This document shows, piece by piece, positions 24,160 to 61,100 of a stretch of DNA of 64,000 nt. Numbering within the stretch: the stretch's first letter is position 1; each line of letters starts with the position of its first letter. The notes beneath the pieces are model-generated. The model did not search any database. It was not told the origin of the DNA and was given only the letters and a program-made list of their open reading frames with translations. The translations under genes and the position numbers were made by a program. Location: positions 18,512,283-18,576,282 of the forward strand of contig OU612066.1 of assembly GCA_914767715.1 (NCBI GenBank), read 5' to 3'. Source of the stretch: Membranipora membranacea (Eukaryota > Bryozoa > Gymnolaemata > Cheilostomatida > Membraniporidae).

Positions 24160-25181
24160 CTGGAGAAATGATAAAACTTTCTTACAACACTAACTTTTCT
24201 TCTTCCCATGAAATATTTGCAAGGTCATGGTCATTCAGTTCTGTGATGGTCATGTGACCAGCAATGGGTAGACAACTCCTACAAAACATTTGTAACGGGG
24301 AGTTTTAGCCTATCTCAAACTCTCTGCTTCTGCTTCATGAGCATATATTTATTTGCTACTGTTACTGGCATTGAGCTCAGGACACACTCCCTGCTGTTAT
24401 TGCATATTATATTCAGATCAGCCTTTTTAAACACAATTCATCAATTTGTAACTAAGTCAAACTAGGCCTCGTGAATCATAATCATTTAATCTTGCGAACC
24501 TACCTCTACATTTGTCGTTTTTTCTTCTTTTTTTTCTTTTATAAGTTCTGTAAATGCTATTTATGCTACCATTCTTGCGATATCATAATTACTATGTAAG
24601 ATGTACCACCCCACACCTTTATATATTATTCAAATCGTTCTTATATAAATTATGATTGCATGTTAATGCGCGTAAGTTTAACAAGTTACCAAATTTCAGA
24701 AAACCTCGATAACTAAATAAATATTTATGCCTGCATTTAATTGATCATCTGATACATTACTATCTCCAAACCATAGAGCATGGATTCAAATGCTCCCACA
24801 ATGACAATGTGCGACTGTACCATACTAACATCAATATTACACTATAAGTATGAATATTGCTAGACTACCCCACCATTCAGAATTCAGAGTTGCGGTGGTT
24901 CACACTGCCAAATTTGCAAAGTATTGCTGAGTCTGATCTATGGATGTCAGAGGATACTATCAGTTCTAGTCAACATCTGAAATTTTGCCACTGTCCCATC
25001 TGTGATTCAAAAGCTCGGTCAAACCAAAAACTAATGGCGGCTGGTTAGCCGGATAAGTTGTACATACACGACACGGTTTGATGGAAACACAAAACAAGGA
25101 GAAGGGACAACCCAAAAGACCAGCAAACCCATAACCAGGTGTGACTGTTTGGGTAGCAATGATTTTTATGCTCATAAATAA

Positions 25182-25231
25182 GTTTAAGACATAGACTTAA
25201 TAATATTTATTATTAAGTCTATGGTTTAAGA
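25182..25231. mobile_element. Palindromic insertion (CATAGAC family) with 8-bp TSD GTTTAAGA
   Basis: GTTTAAGA at 25182-25189 and 25224-25231 flank a perfect 34-bp palindrome (25190-25223): arms catagacttaataata, 16 nt each, around tt. Same terminal motif as the 44215-44251 insertion. Confidence 0.8.
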
Positions 25232-26028
25232 CTTGGCATCAGCAGGGAGGGCATAATGATGAGGTCTGTAGTTATCCTCTTTAGTTCAATGAGGGAACGA
25301 CTTCTGCAAGCATTAAAAAACCTTTACAATTTCCTCTCACATCTCTGGTTCTACCATGTTTGCAAAACATAAACTAAAATGTTTTAGCTCAAAACAAGTC
25401 CAATCGATGGGGTCTCCACAGTCTCTGTTCTAAGGAGTCTCTGAAATAAGGATACAAAAATATTCAATATACTTGTTATAATGCTATAACGGAAATGTCT
25501 GGCTGCGTTACCTTGGACATAAATCTCTTAACTCAAAAACTTTTATGCCTAATAAGATATAATACTGCCACAAGTAAGAGTTGATTAAAAAATTGAGAGA
25601 TGATCGGAAGTATAATTGAATAATTCCCTATAGCCATCATGTGGCCGGGCTCAGAGCAAGCAAGGATGATTGTAATTATAGAAATCCCATCAGAATTAGC
25701 TAATTGATTTAGTAAAATATCATGGTTACATGACTTTGCATCAGGAACTTCAGAATTAGGACTATATTTAGCTTAGTACTGTTTTCGTACTACCCCCTAA
25801 TCACATCAATATAATGAATGAGATGGCCATCTAAAATGACACAAACCTGTGCTTATTCGAACAGGATTGTCAAATGACGGGTAAAGCAAACCTTGCATTA
25901 ATACAATGCTGCCCAAGCATGAAGTGCGTTAATTTGAGTTTCAGCACGTTACACTGAATGTTAAAACTTCTGACTGTCAACCTGTTTATCAATTGCATAT
26001 ACTCCTCCAGTCTAGAGCCATTTGAGAG

Positions 26029-26622
26029 ATGTCAGAAGTTACCACAAAGAGTACTCTGCGTCAAATTCTCCACAATGCAGGTACTGGAAGCAACAGCCAA
26101 CTGATATCCATAAAACATAGCGATCTCAGATATCTTCTGCAAGAACTTCTCAGAAACCTAACTCAAGCTAGGAATTCGCCTACATTGACAAATGCGCCCA
26201 CAGACAACAGTAACTATACACAAACCACACAGCATGAAGTCAACTCTAGCTCAGTTGGTACAGAGGGAAAGGACGACGCAGACATAACAATGTTCATCTA
26301 TCTAGGTCTGTTTTTTCTGTGGTATGGAGGTTTTATATACGGATGTCTAATCGGCATGGGTGTATACAACAAAAGGCCTAAGTCTGCTACACTGTATCAG
26401 AGATTTGTGGAGAGGGGTGATATCAGAGAGGAGTTGAGAAAGAGGAAAGAAGAAATGGTGCAACACAGGAGAATGCAGAGGAGAGCTAGTAACATGTCCC
26501 AACAGACTATTGCAGGCTTCAATCTTGTATCCTATGATCGTTCACCAAAGTATGTTAAATGTACTAGTCATGAAAAATACCTAAATTTTGAGACCAACGT
26601 AACTTTCCCAAAAGGCAAATAG
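26029..26622 (+). CDS. Single-pass membrane protein of unknown function (197 aa, one exon)
   Basis: Uninterrupted frame of 197 codons. No signal peptide; residues 1-87 are polar with potential N-glycosylation sites NLT (43), NYT (62) and NSS (72). Residues 88-112 form one strongly hydrophobic segment containing FIYLGLFFLWYGGFIYGCL. It is followed by NKRPKS and a basic tail (EELRKRKEEMVQHRRMQRR). By the positive-inside rule the N-terminus is outside. Size and layout resemble KCNE potassium-channel beta subunits, but I see no diagnostic KCNE sequence after the membrane segment, so this is a comparison and not a call. The frame length, one clear membrane segment and a downstream AATAAA support a real gene. 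It lies between HIP1 and the Sox gene, opposite in strand to both. Confidence 0.72.
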   Translation: MSEVTTKSTLRQILHNAGTGSNSQLISIKHSDLRYLLQELLRNLTQARNSPTLTNAPTDNSNYTQTTQHEVNSSSVGTEGKDDADITMFIYLGLFFLWYGGFIYGCLIGMGVYNKRPKSATLYQRFVERGDIREELRKRKEEMVQHRRMQRRASNMSQQTIAGFNLVSYDRSPKYVKCTSHEKYLNFETNVTFPKGK

Positions 26623-27128
26623 ATGAATTATTGCTGTTGCTATCCCTAGAAGTCGATTTGATAATTTCAGGTGTATCATATAAATGAATCTAAAAAAACT
26701 ACAACTGAGTTACAATTTTGCATGCCAGGTCGAAAGTATGAATTTAAAATTATGCTACTTTGGGTCATGTGAAGATAACTCTCTCCCAATGCCGTAGCTG
26801 ATTATAACTTGAAATTTTGAACAAACACACTTTGGTGAAGAAAATTCATTAGTTATGAATAGAGAAATCCTGAACGTCAAAGTCAAAGCATGTTAGTAGG
26901 TATTTCAAGATGTCTCAATGTATAGATGTGTTCTGTTTTTACAGTTTGAATAAGATTGAGTCTACAGCTTCGATTGGTTTATACATACACAAGAATAGTA
27001 ACTTCAGTACTTACAGCGACTTGGGGGAACTTTGCACTAATGGAGAACGTAACGCTAAAAGTGTGTCAGATTGGGATACAGATTGTGGAAACTGGATAAA
27101 GGCACCAAAATCACAGATATAACTAACA

Positions 27129-27134
27129 AATAAA
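27129..27134 (+). terminator. Candidate poly(A) signal for the single-pass membrane gene
   Basis: AATAAA about 500 bases past the stop at 26622; first canonical hexamer on this strand after the gene. Confidence 0.4.
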
Positions 27135-29050
27135 AGTAACTTAGACTCATAAGGAATATTTCATTCATTCAAACATTTCTGTAATATATCTGATTCAAAT
27201 TAAGTTTTAATCCGGCAAAAAATAGATTTCTTCTTTAGGAAGTTTATCTGAGATTATTTCCAGATGGCAAGTAATATGCGATAACTGCCAACATTTGTTA
27301 TTTTTTAGTAACTGAAGAACGGCCGTTTTGGACATATCTGTGTATACAGTCCTCTAACAAATTAAAATTTGCCTAGCTAAGGAATTAACTCCTTGGTCTC
27401 CCTGCTCACCCTCCCTGGTCTATCCATGAGTTGAAACACCTAAGTTGTCCACCCTCATAAATAGAGCAGACAACTTCATTTTCATTCCTAGCATAAATGT
27501 TTTTTTCCTAGCATAAACTTTTTTTGGGTATGATATGATGCCCACACCAAAAGTACATCCAAACTTTTATCATAGTATAGCTGGTTATTGTTTGATATAT
27601 AGGAAAGAATATCATGTTTTCCAAATAGTACTGTTTGTTGATAGCGATTCTCTCAAGATTAATTAACATTGATACCTGTTCTTGTCAAATTTGTTTACCC
27701 AGTCTCCAGGAAGTGCAGACTCGTACATTATGATAAGATTTGATTTAACTACAAGGTGAGATAATATTGGTTCAATGTATATGTATACTTTTTTGTCAAA
27801 CACCACACAAAGTGTCTTTTGGAATATCAAATGTGCGATCAAAGAAAAAGAATGCCAGGCGGTATAGGATAATGCTCTGACATTTTCCGGTGAGCTGCAT
27901 CATTTCATTCTAAAAAGAACAAAAAGAGCACTAGATTGTCCCGGTGGCCTTGCATGCAATTGAACTGCTCCCCCACGATCGACTCAGCACGTGGCTTTAC
28001 AAGACAGTTACCTTTAGATAGAGGCATTAGTTAGAACAACTGAAGCGGGAGTTAATGCAAAAAGCCTCCTTTGTAATAACTGCGGCCTCAAATTGAAGTA
28101 CAAACTGAAATCAGACTGAAGATTGCTAATCAATATTTTGCTGTCTTTGAGTTCACAGCAATTATATACTGATAGCATTTTCATATTCAAGAAAATGAGC
28201 AATTAAAATCGCAAAAATACAAGAAATTCAAGAATATGGATCGGGTTCAACATCCAGATCAGGACGTGTTTATTACAGGTTACTGTCCAGGACTACCACA
28301 AACCAGAAGAAACCGAATATGCGATACAATATGAGACAACGCCTGAGTCAATGCACATAGAACGAGATTTTGACCACCGTTTGCAGGGTTGAACAATCTG
28401 CATAGCCATGGATGGATAAATATAGTCAATTTCCTAGAGGTAGCTTGCTATCAGCTGGCCAATATTAACAGAGTGGTTATGCACTTTGAGGCCAACAACC
28501 AATATTTTATGTAAGAATCAAGGGTTTATGCAAGAATCATGGTTTCATGATACAAAATATCCGCAGATTACCTACTCAGGAATGAAATCAGCCTATGGGA
28601 ATGTGAGCAAGATGATAATCATGCATGTTGATTGATGATAATTAATATCCAGGATTTGGTACACTTGATTTGCAGTTGCAGGACAAACATGCCTCGTGAT
28701 TGTCTTGTCAGCAACATGAAATGGACTCTATAATAAACCTCACTCCTCAGGTAGACTGAATGACAATTATAGATCGATGCCAGAGAATTCCATAACCATG
28801 TGTCACCAGTAAGGTGGCAATAGAAGCATAATGGAATCTTTAGAATGACTGAAGACCAGTCAATTTAGTAATCAGACCAATGAACTCCCTCTCAATGATC
28901 AGACTCTGTCTCAAACATCGATTTCCCAGGTTATGACACATACATGCTCTATATACAGTATATTTGGTGACATGTGACAGTTCAGTTGGAGAGCCTGGGC
29001 TATCAAAAAACTGAACAGTGTTTTGTTTTGACTGCTGTGAAGTAAATATG

Positions 29051-29095
29051 GTCCAACCAGAGACTATAGATATAGTCTATAGTCTCTGGTCCAAC
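29051..29095. mobile_element. Palindromic insertion (CAGAGACTATAG family) with 7-bp TSD GTCCAAC
   Basis: GTCCAAC at 29051-29057 and 29089-29095 flank a 31-bp perfect palindrome (29058-29088) with arms cagagactataga around tatag. The repeat extends to 8 bp if the preceding G is counted. Confidence 0.85.
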
Positions 29096-30427
29096 TATAA
29101 TGCCAGGGTAGTGGTTTAGACAAGAGTGCCTGCAGCACTGGCCATTACTGAAGTCAACACAATAAAATCAAAGATACTAAATACTCATTGATAATAGACA
29201 CTGGCAAAATGTTCAGCTTGCTCAAGCCAGATGCCATAGCTTACCACAAAGAGTCAGGCATACAATGATTATGGGACCACCAAGGAGCTATTATGGACCT
29301 CACAGAAATGACAGGAACCTGAACAAAGCATGACAGCCATCCATTATTAACTAATATGACCAGATGTGGTCTACCAAGCAAAACATCAAACTGGTGGAAT
29401 AATTACTGATCAATTTGTCAAGGTCTAGTACCATGGCTACCTCTTAGGTGTAGACAAGTATTAATCTTGACTGGATGCACAAAGAGAAGTTTGATGGAGC
29501 AGCTTGATCCATTTATATGAACGGCAGATGGCCACCCTTTATAACCCTCCCACTTGTTTCATCAAATCTGTCATTCGTGATGAATAGCTGACAAAGATAA
29601 AGATGCTAATCTTCTAGAATAATAACCCTATCACCTCACTGAGTATGAATGGTTCCTTGTTGGTTTGAGAAGCCGACATGCAAATAAGGTTTGCCGCCAA
29701 AATACTTCAACCCAATAAAGGGACTGAGGAAAGCAAACAAAGGCAATTTAATGACAGCCGGGTCCTAATCAACATTGGCATGTAAACTGAGAACAAAGAG
29801 TCTGTAGTTTTTGTCTCAGGTCAACAATAAAAATAAATGAATAGCGATGATTCAGTGCTTTCAATAAACTTCTAAGCAGGTGGTTTTGGCTGTGGGGTAT
29901 GGCCAGTAATCAGCCGGCATTAGATATGTCAGTACATTAATGAAGAGCTTTATCATTCTCAATGGCAACTGAGCCCAAAAGTGCATCAAGCGTTAGAGCT
30001 TAGAGGGTTGAATTACTAAAATTTAGATAAAGCTTTCAAGTATCAACCACCATAAACTTGCGGTTTATAAACTGGAACAAAACTTCTAATTTCATGATTT
30101 GGGCTTGGGTTAGACATGAACAGGGCTCTAAATATAAATGATAACCAATCCTGGCACTCCTAGTACTCCTTGACATTCACCCTGCCTACCTATATTGGTT
30201 AAATTGTTAGGCAATCAATGCTGGCTCAGTTGTTTTGAGACAAGGTCAACGCACCCAATAATCTAGCAACGATGAAATCATTGTGATGAAATAATTCGCA
30301 CCAAAATTATCTCATGTCAATATTCAACACTACCGGTGTCATGTCACAAAACTCTGAATCAGCTGATATACAAATAAACACCCTATAGATTGTCACATCA
30401 GAATCCAATTATTTTCAAGTTTTCAGG

Positions 30428-30433
30428 TTTATT
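30428..30433 (-). terminator. Candidate poly(A) signal of the Sox gene
   Basis: AATAAA on the minus strand about 190 bases past the Sox stop codon. Confidence 0.45.
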
Positions 30434-30623
30434 AATGGCTTATCAAAACTAAATGGAGTGAAAAAATAAAAGATGTAGGCTTGGAATATTGGATTGAATA
30501 ACAAAAATGAGGTAACGCATAGAAGTTTGGCATGCAACCATTGCAGTTCCCGCGATGACATCGATAATCCAGTGTCTGGGCAAGGATATGTTCATGCTAA
30601 TCAGCTGCCTTAACGGATAAGTG

Positions 30624-32495
30624 TCAGAGCAGTGAAAAATCAGACCCGAGGTCAACAACGCTGCTGATGAGTGCTCTCAGCTCCGGTGCAGACAAGTCAA
30701 AATCTAGATGGGTCCTTACATGACTCCTATCCATATAGTTTTCCTTGTCTGTATCCAGTTGGAATTCCTCTAAATTCTCTAAATCCGTGAAATACGAGAT
30801 GCTGTGAGATCCGATGAGTTTCTTGGAGTTGCATGTTTGTTTGGATGACACCACATGTCCATTGGTTATTGAGCAATAGTTTGTCCAGCTGTCGTCATAC
30901 TTTTCTGGACTTAGGGACGGAGTTTCTGGCCGAGAACCATCGTCAGAAGCGAAGCAGCCACTGTCTGGACTGTATGCATAATCATAATCGTCGCACCAAT
31001 CATCAGAACATTCGCTAGAAGTCTCAACAGACGACTGGCGCCCAGTAGAGCTAATAGACGAAGTCAGCTTCTTTGTATATGTCCTTTTAGTTGTAGATTT
31101 GGCCATTTTAGCCTGAGATAATCTTTTAACGTGACCAGCCATTACGCTTTCCTGTCCCGCCTTCTTTTTAGGTTTGTACTTATAGTCAGGGTACTGTTGT
31201 TGATGAAGTGTTCTAAGCCGCTGTGATTCGTCGCGATACTGTTGCTTTTCTGGATTGCCTAAGGCTTTCCACCTTTTGCCGAGTTGTTTACTTATCTCTG
31301 CATTATGGATATCCGGCGTCTTTGCTATTATTTTCCTCCTTTCTATTTGACTCCACACCTGAAATTACATTAATGAGAATGAAATCAATATGTTTAAGAT
31401 GCTGTCATGAAGTGATACACTTCATACACCAGGATCATAAGACATAGTTTACCTAGAGGGCCTTCCATCAGTCATCATTATCAATAATTATACCCTACAC
31501 TTCATCATATGTACCCCACATAACCCATAACTTCCTTTATCAGAGCAACTTCGTAGACTATCATGCCTGCCATGCCTACCTGTATGTATGCATGTATATC
31601 ATAGCAGCTAGGCAATGCACTTCAGCAGTGTAGGTCAGGAAACGTCCCTACCTTGGCAAGTTTCATAATTAGCTTAACTAATTACCCGATGTCTGTCGTA
31701 CACGTCACGACTTACAGGGCCCAGACAATTGATGGACACACTCTTACTGTACAAATATTCAGATGGTTGCAGAGTTTTTATCTTACTGAGTCCTCTGGAA
31801 CTGAGTCTGGATACTCTACTGTAAGTGCATTCCGAGTAAGATAATCCGCATGAATTGATTAATTTAATAATGGTATGGGTGATTGTCAGAAGAGAAGTCT
31901 CCTAAGAGGTCCTATCTATGTTATGTAGTCACAGACAGAGAGGATAGGCAGTAGAGTTGTAGCTGATATATTATTTAAATTAGCAATTGTGGCCATGTAT
32001 GTATGATGTACACCCTGGCCTAGCCCTAGGCCTATCTATTATATATGTGTATTGCAAGCAATGCTAATGATGATGAAATCTTTTTTTGTACAACTGGCTA
32101 GTCTATTATATTTTGATTATGATCTCTATCTTTGATCAATCAATGTCACTGTGTGTGGATAGAACTGGATAATTTGGTATGAAAATAATATAGCTTGGTA
32201 ATTTAGTTAGTCTAGTCAAAGAGACATATACTACAACCATTAAATATTAAAAATAACATATTATATATATAAATGATAATATATATATAATATTATTTTT
32301 ATACATATTTGAATAAACATACAGTACACACATCAATATATATAGTAACTATATAATACTTACCATGAAAGCATTCATTGGTCTTTTCACATGATTGACC
32401 GTCTTTCGGCAGCTTGTAGCATCACTGTATGGGGTTGTGGAAGCCTCACTAACACCCAATGATCTAAAATAGGTGACCCCTGATTTCGCTTTCAT
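30624..32495 (-). CDS. SoxC-like HMG-box transcription factor, 2 exons, 288 aa
   Basis: Exons 32364-32495 (44 codons from the ATG) and 30624-31358 (244 codons, then stop). The HMG box (about residues 35-112) starts [10 protein letters not shown], continues across the intron as [10 protein letters not shown], with [15 protein letters not shown] and ends [19 protein letters not shown] and NAEISK point to the SoxC group (Sox4/11/12). After the box comes a basic Ser/Thr stretch, then an acidic Ser-rich segment ([19 protein letters not shown]) and a C-terminal [15 protein letters not shown] reminiscent of the SoxC activation domain. The middle of the box ([25 protein letters not shown]) is more divergent than usual for SoxC, and the intron lies inside the box in phase 0, which is odd for that group. 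Nuclear DNA-binding developmental regulator by family; subgroup less certain. Confidence 0.9.
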
Positions 32496-48606
<16,111 letters not shown>

Positions 48607-50561
48607 CATTTCCATGTGGTCTACAATACATCATGTAGCACTGAAAGATAACACTGTGCTTCTAGCAAATATTTGGTGGATATATAAATTAGCCTCCATG
48701 TGATTGTGGTGGTCCTCCCATATCTGCCTCTATTTTTATAAATATATCTTGCTCAATGAGGATCAATGGTGGCTAAATGTGACTGTGAGAAAGATCCTGA
48801 GCAGTTTGAGTGTATCTTGTGGCTTTCCACAGAAGGAAAGCTATACCCGGTTAGAATTCAAGGCTGAGCTTGAGAAGAAAAATTCATCAAGGCTGCTTGT
48901 AGGACAGAAATAAGGGGTATATCTGTCTAGTCTAGCTAAAATCAAGCTCGATCTTCTTGCCTTCATTTTGAGTTGTTCAACTTTGACCATAGACTCACCA
49001 ATACTAAAATGGTTATTGTGAGGTCGAACGGCTTTACTGACAAGCAGCATGACAAATTAAGGTCAGGCAACTCCAAAAGCAGGCAAAAAGATCAAACTTT
49101 AAAAAAGCAATAAAATTCAAGCATCTCTTTTCAATAGATAGATTGTTTATTTCTATAAAGCACACTTTCCTTATTTATTATCAAAATGACTAGAAAGCTG
49201 AAACTGGCAGTCTATTTTCGTTTTTTTCTCTGCTTTCGCTCAATCACCCACTATTATATAGTAGCTTTTAGGTGCTGATTTCTAAGTTATTTTTGAGTGT
49301 CACATTGTGTCTTCTGTGCTAAACCCTCCATGTTCTAAAGTTGTTTTTTATGTCTTATCATTGAAAAATAAATTGTCTGGGTTAAAAATTGCCGCTTTAT
49401 GACTATGAACAAGTTTAAGCACGCTTAACACTGCTCCAGACTGAGTGACAAGTCTCTCTGAACCCTAGTCTGAGCCCCCTGACGGACCCCCCCCCCCCCG
49501 CCGCCGGGGAACCTTAGCAATAGTATCATAAAGAATTCTACGTTACCTATCTACATTTGCAACTAGGAGCTAATTTTTTCTAACCTGAATTGACTGGTTG
49601 CACATGTGTAAACTGGTGTAGCGTTCATATGACACTTTGGTTCCTTTGCAAATTGATCACAACTCATAATTGACAAGATCTGAAATAATTGTACCATAAG
49701 CTGAGGGAATTATAGTTCTCTGGGAATCGGAAGCGCCATTATTTATAATCATCCTTGATAAGAGTGGTCAATTTTGAGGTGTGCTTTACTAAAACACACT
49801 ACTGCTTCGAGGGAGCAGAATCACAAAACTGCATTACGTATATAAGTCTGAATACCTAGATTATCTTATTGGATTTTCATATTGAATACTTGGATTTTTA
49901 GTAAGTAATGGGTTACTTTGAGTCAGATTTCTCATTGGAACTTAACCTTCATAACTAGCTAGAGCAAAAAAAGTATCATCTCTCAAACTACTTGAAGTGT
50001 AAAGGACCAAAATATTGACAGGTTTTTCAAACAATAACCCACATTGCGTTCATTTTCACCCATTTTATAATTATACCAGTAACTGCTAAAATATTTCTTT
50101 TCCCACTAAACTGGAAACTCAACTGAGCATGCAAATCAATCAATAAATAAGATAAAATAAAAATACATGCTGAAAACAACACACAAAAACAAATGACTTG
50201 AAATAATCCTACATAATATTATGACTCAAATGGCAAAAATTGTCATGATTGTATCAACAAATAAACCCTTTTTCTGGTATACCAAAGTTAGGTACCTCTG
50301 AAAATTAAAATGATAGATGATAGCCATGATAAAATTCTAGCCTATGCCTATCATTGAGGATTGGCTTGACCAAAAACTAGCATATATAGGAGGAAGGTAT
50401 CTTGAAAAGCAAGGAACACTTTTACATCAACAAAAATAATCATTACTATTGGCTACATGATAACGACAGTTTTGGCATACTCAATTATATCTCGTAAACT
50501 GCTAAAAACCAGTATTTGGAAGATGATGATAGACATCGGAATTAAAGGATACTGTTTATAT
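48607..50561. other. Convergent 3' region between PI4K2 and PCYT2
   Basis: The two genes end facing each other with 1.95 kb between stop codons. Holds the PI4K2 poly(A) candidates and a poly-C repeat (49469-49510). No exon was recognised. Confidence 0.6.
49109..49114 (+). terminator. Candidate poly(A) signal of PI4K2
   Basis: AATAAA about 500 bases past the stop. A second hexamer lies at 49367-49372. Confidence 0.45.
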
Positions 50562-58128
<7,567 letters not shown>

Positions 58129-61100
58129 CTATAATGTTCTGATTGTAATATATGAAAATCTGTGATACTGTGGGAAGCACAATCATTATCGCTTGATCCA
58201 CAATGTTATTTTCTGTAAACTGATTTGCCTAGCCCATAGGGATAGGGTGTAATGATTATCATATGAATAATTGTTGAGAGCAAAGGAGTTGCCTGATTGA
58301 ACAGGGAAAGAAATTAATATCTCCGGTTCATTGTGCGTGTACGTGGTCAAGTTTATCAATGTCATTGGTCAATCCAGCCAGCTAAATCACTCAACTCTGA
58401 GAATTAGACAGACTGACCTCTAAATCCTTGGACAGACTACGCATATAGTAATAATATAGACCCCTTGTGATTATTAAAAATGTGCTGTACAAGTAAATAA
58501 GATAGCAGCTTATTCTGGTACTTCTTGAAATCCCTTATTAGCTAAGCTCCTAGGGCTTGCTGACAGATTTGGACATTGTTGTAAGCTTTCCCTTTCTGTA
58601 GTCAGCAAAAGCCCTGTGCCAGCAACTTTTAGTGCCCGCTGGGTCACATGCATTATTCTAACCACGTATAGCCTTGCAATGTCACAAGGATGGCCCTGGC
58701 CTACCTTTGTTGGAGAATGCGTGATATTATACTTGCAATCTTCAGGGCTCCAAGGCATGCGCTGAAGTTCCTGGGTCTCACTGCGAAAGCAAGGAGTACT
58801 CCTTGGTGAAAGTACGTCTTCTTAGTAGCCTACATAATTTTAGCACACACAGCTACATACTTGTTGTGCAAGAACATGTATCATATAGCACATTCACATC
58901 ACAATGAGTCAACCATCTCAGACTCATCAACCTTTCAATGCCCATCCCATGACTGATGACCCGCATACAACCCAGGAGTAAAATACTCCGTCCTTGATAC
59001 AACATTGCCTGTGCTGTACCTTTTTTCACTGAATAATGTGCAGCAGGCTATCTATGGTGTACAGTACTAGCTGTCTTGTCAAGCTCTGTTGGTGGAGGTC
59101 AACGATTGTCAAGACAGGCTTGATGATGATACAATCCTGACCATGATCATGATCACCATGCTATCCAGGTATTTTGTGTAAACAGTGGGTTTTGTATTCC
59201 CTATATCTATGCATATATATGACAGGGAGAGTCAGTGGAATACCTAGTCCCACTCTCCCTCCCTGCTTTATTGTGTATGTAATGTATGCTCCATAGGACT
59301 ACTGAGTAGTCCTATGGAGCATACATGATAATAAATCAGTTCGTTCTTTGCAGTTGGATGCAGGCCTCTCCTGGTGTATTTGATTCAATTGATCCAATCA
59401 GTTCGTGCAGAGAGAAAAAAAATACAATTGTTGATCTCTGTGTCAAGGTAATCAGGATATATATGACATGGCCAATCAAAACCATTCTATGGCTTGATAA
59501 ATAACCAATCATAATCACCATTTATGGTCACATGATAAATCACATGGCAAAGGCATGGCAAGGGGCCAGTCAGGCCATATTGTGTGGGCAACTCCTCATA
59601 GTTTCTTGTAGATTGGATGGTTTTTGTTGATCTTTTAAAATTTTATAATTGAATTGAAATGAATTAATCTTGCTTACATGCAACATTTTAAGAAAACCTC
59701 TATAAATAAACAAATAATAACATACGTTAGCTGGCTTTCTCTCGCCAAGCCAAATAGCATCATATCAGCTATATTACTCTGACTATAGAACAGGGGGCCC
59801 AAACCTCGCACCGCTGACCAAATGTGGCCCACTAACCCAAATTAACCTGGGCAGGCTAAGCCCGAATGCCTTTCTGATAATGCATGTGCATGTTGCAGCT
59901 GCAAATGCAACCGAGTCTGTTTTTTGACAGAATTTACACAGATTTGAATACTACTGACTTGAGAAAGGAACTAAAGAAGATCAGTCTTCTAGTAGAGAAC
60001 ACAACAATTTTATTGCGCTAGACGCAAAATTTTCATTTGGTTCTCTACTTCAAAAAAAGGTGCAATATATATGCCCCTGAATTGTTGTGATTCTCCCAAA
60101 TTTTATTCACAAATTTACTATCATTCCTTCTGAATTCTAAATAGCAGCAATGTTGAAATTTCTACTACTAGAACATGGTTTGATTTGTCTATGTGCACAT
60201 TTAGGAATTTCAAACAAATCAAAGTAGCCTCAAAAGTACCTCCGAATGCATTATTTTAGAGCTATGTAGGAACTATTTCAAGGAGGCCTTCGAGCAGCCA
60301 TATATAATCACCAAGCCACACTCTATTTGTCCTACTAAAATTTTCTAAATCGCAAATATGGCACGCTTAAGAAAAAGTTTGGGCAACCCGCTATAGACTG
60401 TGAGGTGTGCTTGCCAATTTTGAATGTTGACAGGAGCAACCTAGCCAATGTGTTTGCTCAAAACAGAACCACCACTTGGCTAGAGCAACCAACCAGGTAA
60501 TCCAAATAACTGGAGCATTATTATACCTGTATGAAGTGATCTGCATAATCTCACCATGCAACTAATATCATGCTATAAATCTTGACATAGAGTATGTGTT
60601 GCATTGTAGTCAAGAGGAGAGGGTTTTAGGTGTATAAATTCCCTTTTAAAGAACTTTGGCCTGGCAACAGCAATATTTCTTAAATATATACACATATTAT
60701 TTCAATTACTACACTACAACACACATATGATATATTTTTTATTCACTCTCGCCATTTTCAAATGCATGTAGTTAGACATGAGAAATATTTCAAAGCGTAC
60801 AACCTGACAATATTTTGCGATCAATGAAGAATCAGTGAACACTTCTGAATAACTTATACCCTCCGCTGTTTTGGACTGCATAGAAGTAGTAAAAATAAGT
60901 TAGCAGATAAAATTTTCTTAAGGCAAAATTTTATGATTCAATTATCTTTCTATGTGTAATATTTCCAAATTCCAACAAGGAGGTTAAATCAAAGCGACAC
61001 ATGTTGTGGGTTGTCTGACAATTTCCAAGCAGTTGCTCTGTTTTGCTAACAACAGTCTCAATACCTGGTTGAATCTGACATTTTTGTCAGTCCCAGCCCA

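Larger units (their letters stand above)
23446..26028. other. HIP1 5' intron or upstream DNA
   Basis: The missing HIP1 N-terminal exon should be here or further right, but no reading frame resembling the conserved start (INKAI...VKEKHAR) was found. Contains an orphan exon-like frame (24059-24159) and one palindromic insertion (25182-25231); otherwise AT-rich with nothing recognised. Confidence 0.5.
26623..30623. other. Intergenic DNA between membrane gene and Sox gene
   Basis: No exon supported on either strand. Contains one perfect palindromic insertion (29051-29095). As it lies 3' of the Sox gene it might hold regulatory sequence, but nothing specific is visible. Confidence 0.5.

Noticed and set aside
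26029-26622. Naming the membrane protein as KCNE
   Set aside because: Only topology and size match; the conserved region after the membrane segment is not recognisable.
59282-59326. 45-bp perfect palindrome as a member of the scar class
   Set aside because: No direct repeats at its ends; it may be a hairpin from another process.
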